A DNA stretch of 64,000 bases, taken from the NCBI RefSeq assembly GCF_021887715.1, contig NZ_JAIQXX010000002.1:186001-250000 (forward strand). Reading direction: 5' to 3'. The DNA comes from Winogradskyella immobilis. Its GTDB lineage: Bacteria > Bacteroidota > Bacteroidia > Flavobacteriales > Flavobacteriaceae. The position numbers and the translations under genes were made by a program. Shown here piece after piece: positions 62,781-64,000 of this stretch; the stretch's first letter is position 1; each line of letters begins with the position of its first letter. The notes under the pieces were generated by a model. It worked only from the letters and a program-made list of their open reading frames with translations, searched no databases and was not told the origin of the DNA.

Positions 62781-64000
62781 TAATGATGAATATTGGTTCA
62801 ATGTATTATTTGCTTTAGTACCTACATCTTTACTTTTTTCACCAGCAGCTAGTAGTATTTTATTATTCGTTTTAGTTTTCTGGTCTATCATTAATTTTTT
62901 TTTTCTAGAAAAGCTGCCTCTTGAGTTGCCTTTAGGTTATAAAGTCCTGTTTTGTTTTTACTTTTTATTTTTGATTTTACATATTACAAGCCTTTTTTAT
63001 ACGGAAGATATATCAAGAGCTTTTTCTTTATTAAGAAAAAGGGTTCCATTATTATTAATTCCAGTCATATTTTATATGAATTTTAAGTATATAGATTTTA
63101 AAACCTTATTAAAAACATATGTTTATGTAGTTTTAGCTGCGGCAATTTTCACAATATTTAATTCTTTTTATAGCATATATTTAAATAATGAATCTTTAGA
63201 AACATTTTTCACATATTACTTAAGGTACTTCTATATTAGCTTTATGCCCTATGAAATGCATCCTAGTTATTTTGGTATTTTATTATGTTCTTCGTTAGCA
63301 GTGCTGTTAAATAATACGGTTAAATCTATTACTCTTTCTGTGTTATTCTGTGTTATTTTAGTTTTTAATATTTATTTGATTTCAAGTCAGATGATAACTT
63401 TTATTTGCATAATGCTATTTTTGTTTTTTATCTTAAAAAAAGCTAAAGAGTTTTTTAACAAGGTTTTGTATAAAAGTTTTTTAATTTTATTGCTAATATT
63501 ATCTCTAATATTAGTCTTTAATGGAAAGTTTGTAACAAAGGCGATTGTAAATATATTTGAGATTCATAATAATAGTAATATTTTTTATAGAGCCTCTCAC
63601 TTTTTTGAACAAGGAGACATTACAAGAAGAAAAAATTGGGAATCTGCATATAATGTAATAAATGACAATTTAATATTTGGGGTAGGAATAGGTGATGGAA
63701 TTAATGAAATGCAAAAATTTAGAGAAAAGAGAACTTGGATTTATACAGCTAGATTAAATGCTCATAATCAATTTTTAGAGGAACTTGTTCACTTTGGAAT
63801 TATAGGTTTTGTTTGTTTCATATCATTGCTTTTTATTGTATTTTATTTATCAAAAGAAGATTTGTTTCACTTAAGTATTTTTTTCATTTTGTTTTGTATA
63901 ATGTTTACCGAGTCCATCTTAAATAGGCAAGTAGGAGTGATTGTGTTCTCTTTTTTGATGAGTTTTCTTGTTTTTAATAATTTAAATAAAATAAATGATT
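62764..64000 (+). CDS. O-antigen ligase/polymerase-type membrane protein, cut by the right edge
   Basis: An ATG at 62764 opens a frame without a stop to the window end, at least 412 codons. It begins MKHLVSNDEYWFNVLFALVP and has about ten hydrophobic helices; a periplasmic loop includes NLIFGVGIGDGINEMQKF and LNAHNQFLEELVHFGIIG, the usual signature of the Wzy/WaaL family (GxGxG... and the NHxxE-like segment). The next in-frame methionine is far downstream, so the 62764 start is favoured. It overlaps the GT4 stop by 17 bases. A second such protein in one locus suggests one polymerase and one ligase. Confidence 0.82.
   Translation, partial: MKHLVSNDEYWFNVLFALVPTSLLFSPAASSILLFVLVFWSIINFFFLEKLPLELPLGYKVLFCFYFLFLILHITSLFYTEDISRAFSLLRKRVPLLLIPVIFYMNFKYIDFKTLLKTYVYVVLAAAIFTIFNSFYSIYLNNESLETFFTYYLRYFYISFMPYEMHPSYFGILLCSSLAVLLNNTVKSITLSVLFCVILVFNIYLISSQMITFICIMLFLFFILKKAKEFFNKVLYKSFLILLLILSLILVFNGKFVTKAIVNIFEIHNNSNIFYRASHFFEQGDITRRKNWESAYNVINDNLIFGVGIGDGINEMQKFREKRTWIYTARLNAHNQFLEELVHFGIIGFVCFISLLFIVFYLSKEDLFHLSIFFILFCIMFTESILNRQVGVIVFSFLMSFLVFNNLNKIND

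Noticed and set aside
43134-64000. Polysaccharide locus as a recently acquired genomic island
   Set aside because: It is co-directional with and closely spaced to the upstream DUF6909-like gene, and no integrase, tRNA boundary or direct repeat is visible at its left end; the right end is outside the window.

Overview
The window is a chromosomal segment of an AT-rich member of the Bacteroidota, most probably a marine Flavobacteriaceae close to genera such as Olleya, Lacinutrix, Winogradskyella or Psychroserpens. The genus guess is inference. The evidence for the family is the very low GC content, weak Shine-Dalgarno signals, repeated -7 elements of the TAnnTTTG type, and lineage-typical genes: DUF4175, DUF4837, DUF6909-like, a GIN-domain protein, a bacterial GH3 enzyme, a GlnRS, and S8/M1/S41 secreted proteases. 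No prophage, transposase, CRISPR array or plasmid gene is visible.

Positions 1-9887 hold a LuxR-type regulator with a probable frameshift, an alpha/beta hydrolase, an MBL-fold hydrolase, exported peptidases (S8, M1, S41), RNase P protein (rnpA), an OmpA-like protein, a GNAT enzyme and rpiB. A gene-free, very AT-rich stretch follows (9888-10580). It carries a perfect DnaA box and five copies of a (T)GTTAATA motif, and is a candidate replication origin. Positions 10581-15148 hold rnr, which contains an in-frame copy of a dispersed short repeat, a small zinc-ribbon/YbjQ/membrane protein trio, a GIN-domain protein and a LysE-type exporter. Positions 15149-15725 hold one intact tRNA-Cys followed by four decayed tRNA-Cys pieces, separated by intact terminator hairpins in two ~215-bp tandem units.

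Positions 15766-41410 are mostly housekeeping: folB, DoxX, glnS, a duplicated-domain lipoprotein, an SPFH protein, gltX, an AlkB-type monooxygenase, DUF4175-ybeY-mnmG, OmpH/Skp, holB, pgk, MltD-like transglycosylase, TatA, an M23 peptidase and a GH3-type ligase. Two opposed parS-like sites (16 bp each) flank mnmG exactly. Together with rnpA, mnmG and the DnaA-box region they suggest this is the origin-proximal part of the chromosome.

From 43134 to the right edge lies one long, co-directional surface-polysaccharide locus. It contains a Wzz-like protein, dTDP-rhamnose synthesis (rfbBACD), a complete sulfate-activation set (cysQ, cysC, cysD, cysN), UDP-ManNAc(A) synthesis (wecB, wecC), a small lipoprotein, a Wzx flippase, an unusual MurB-like protein, an MBOAT acyltransferase with an SGNH-like partner, a pyruvyl transferase, a Wzy-like polymerase, a GT4 glycosyltransferase and a second O-antigen ligase/polymerase cut by the window end. 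The set predicts a Wzx/Wzy-assembled acidic glycan containing rhamnose and ManNAcA that is acylated, pyruvylated and possibly sulfated.
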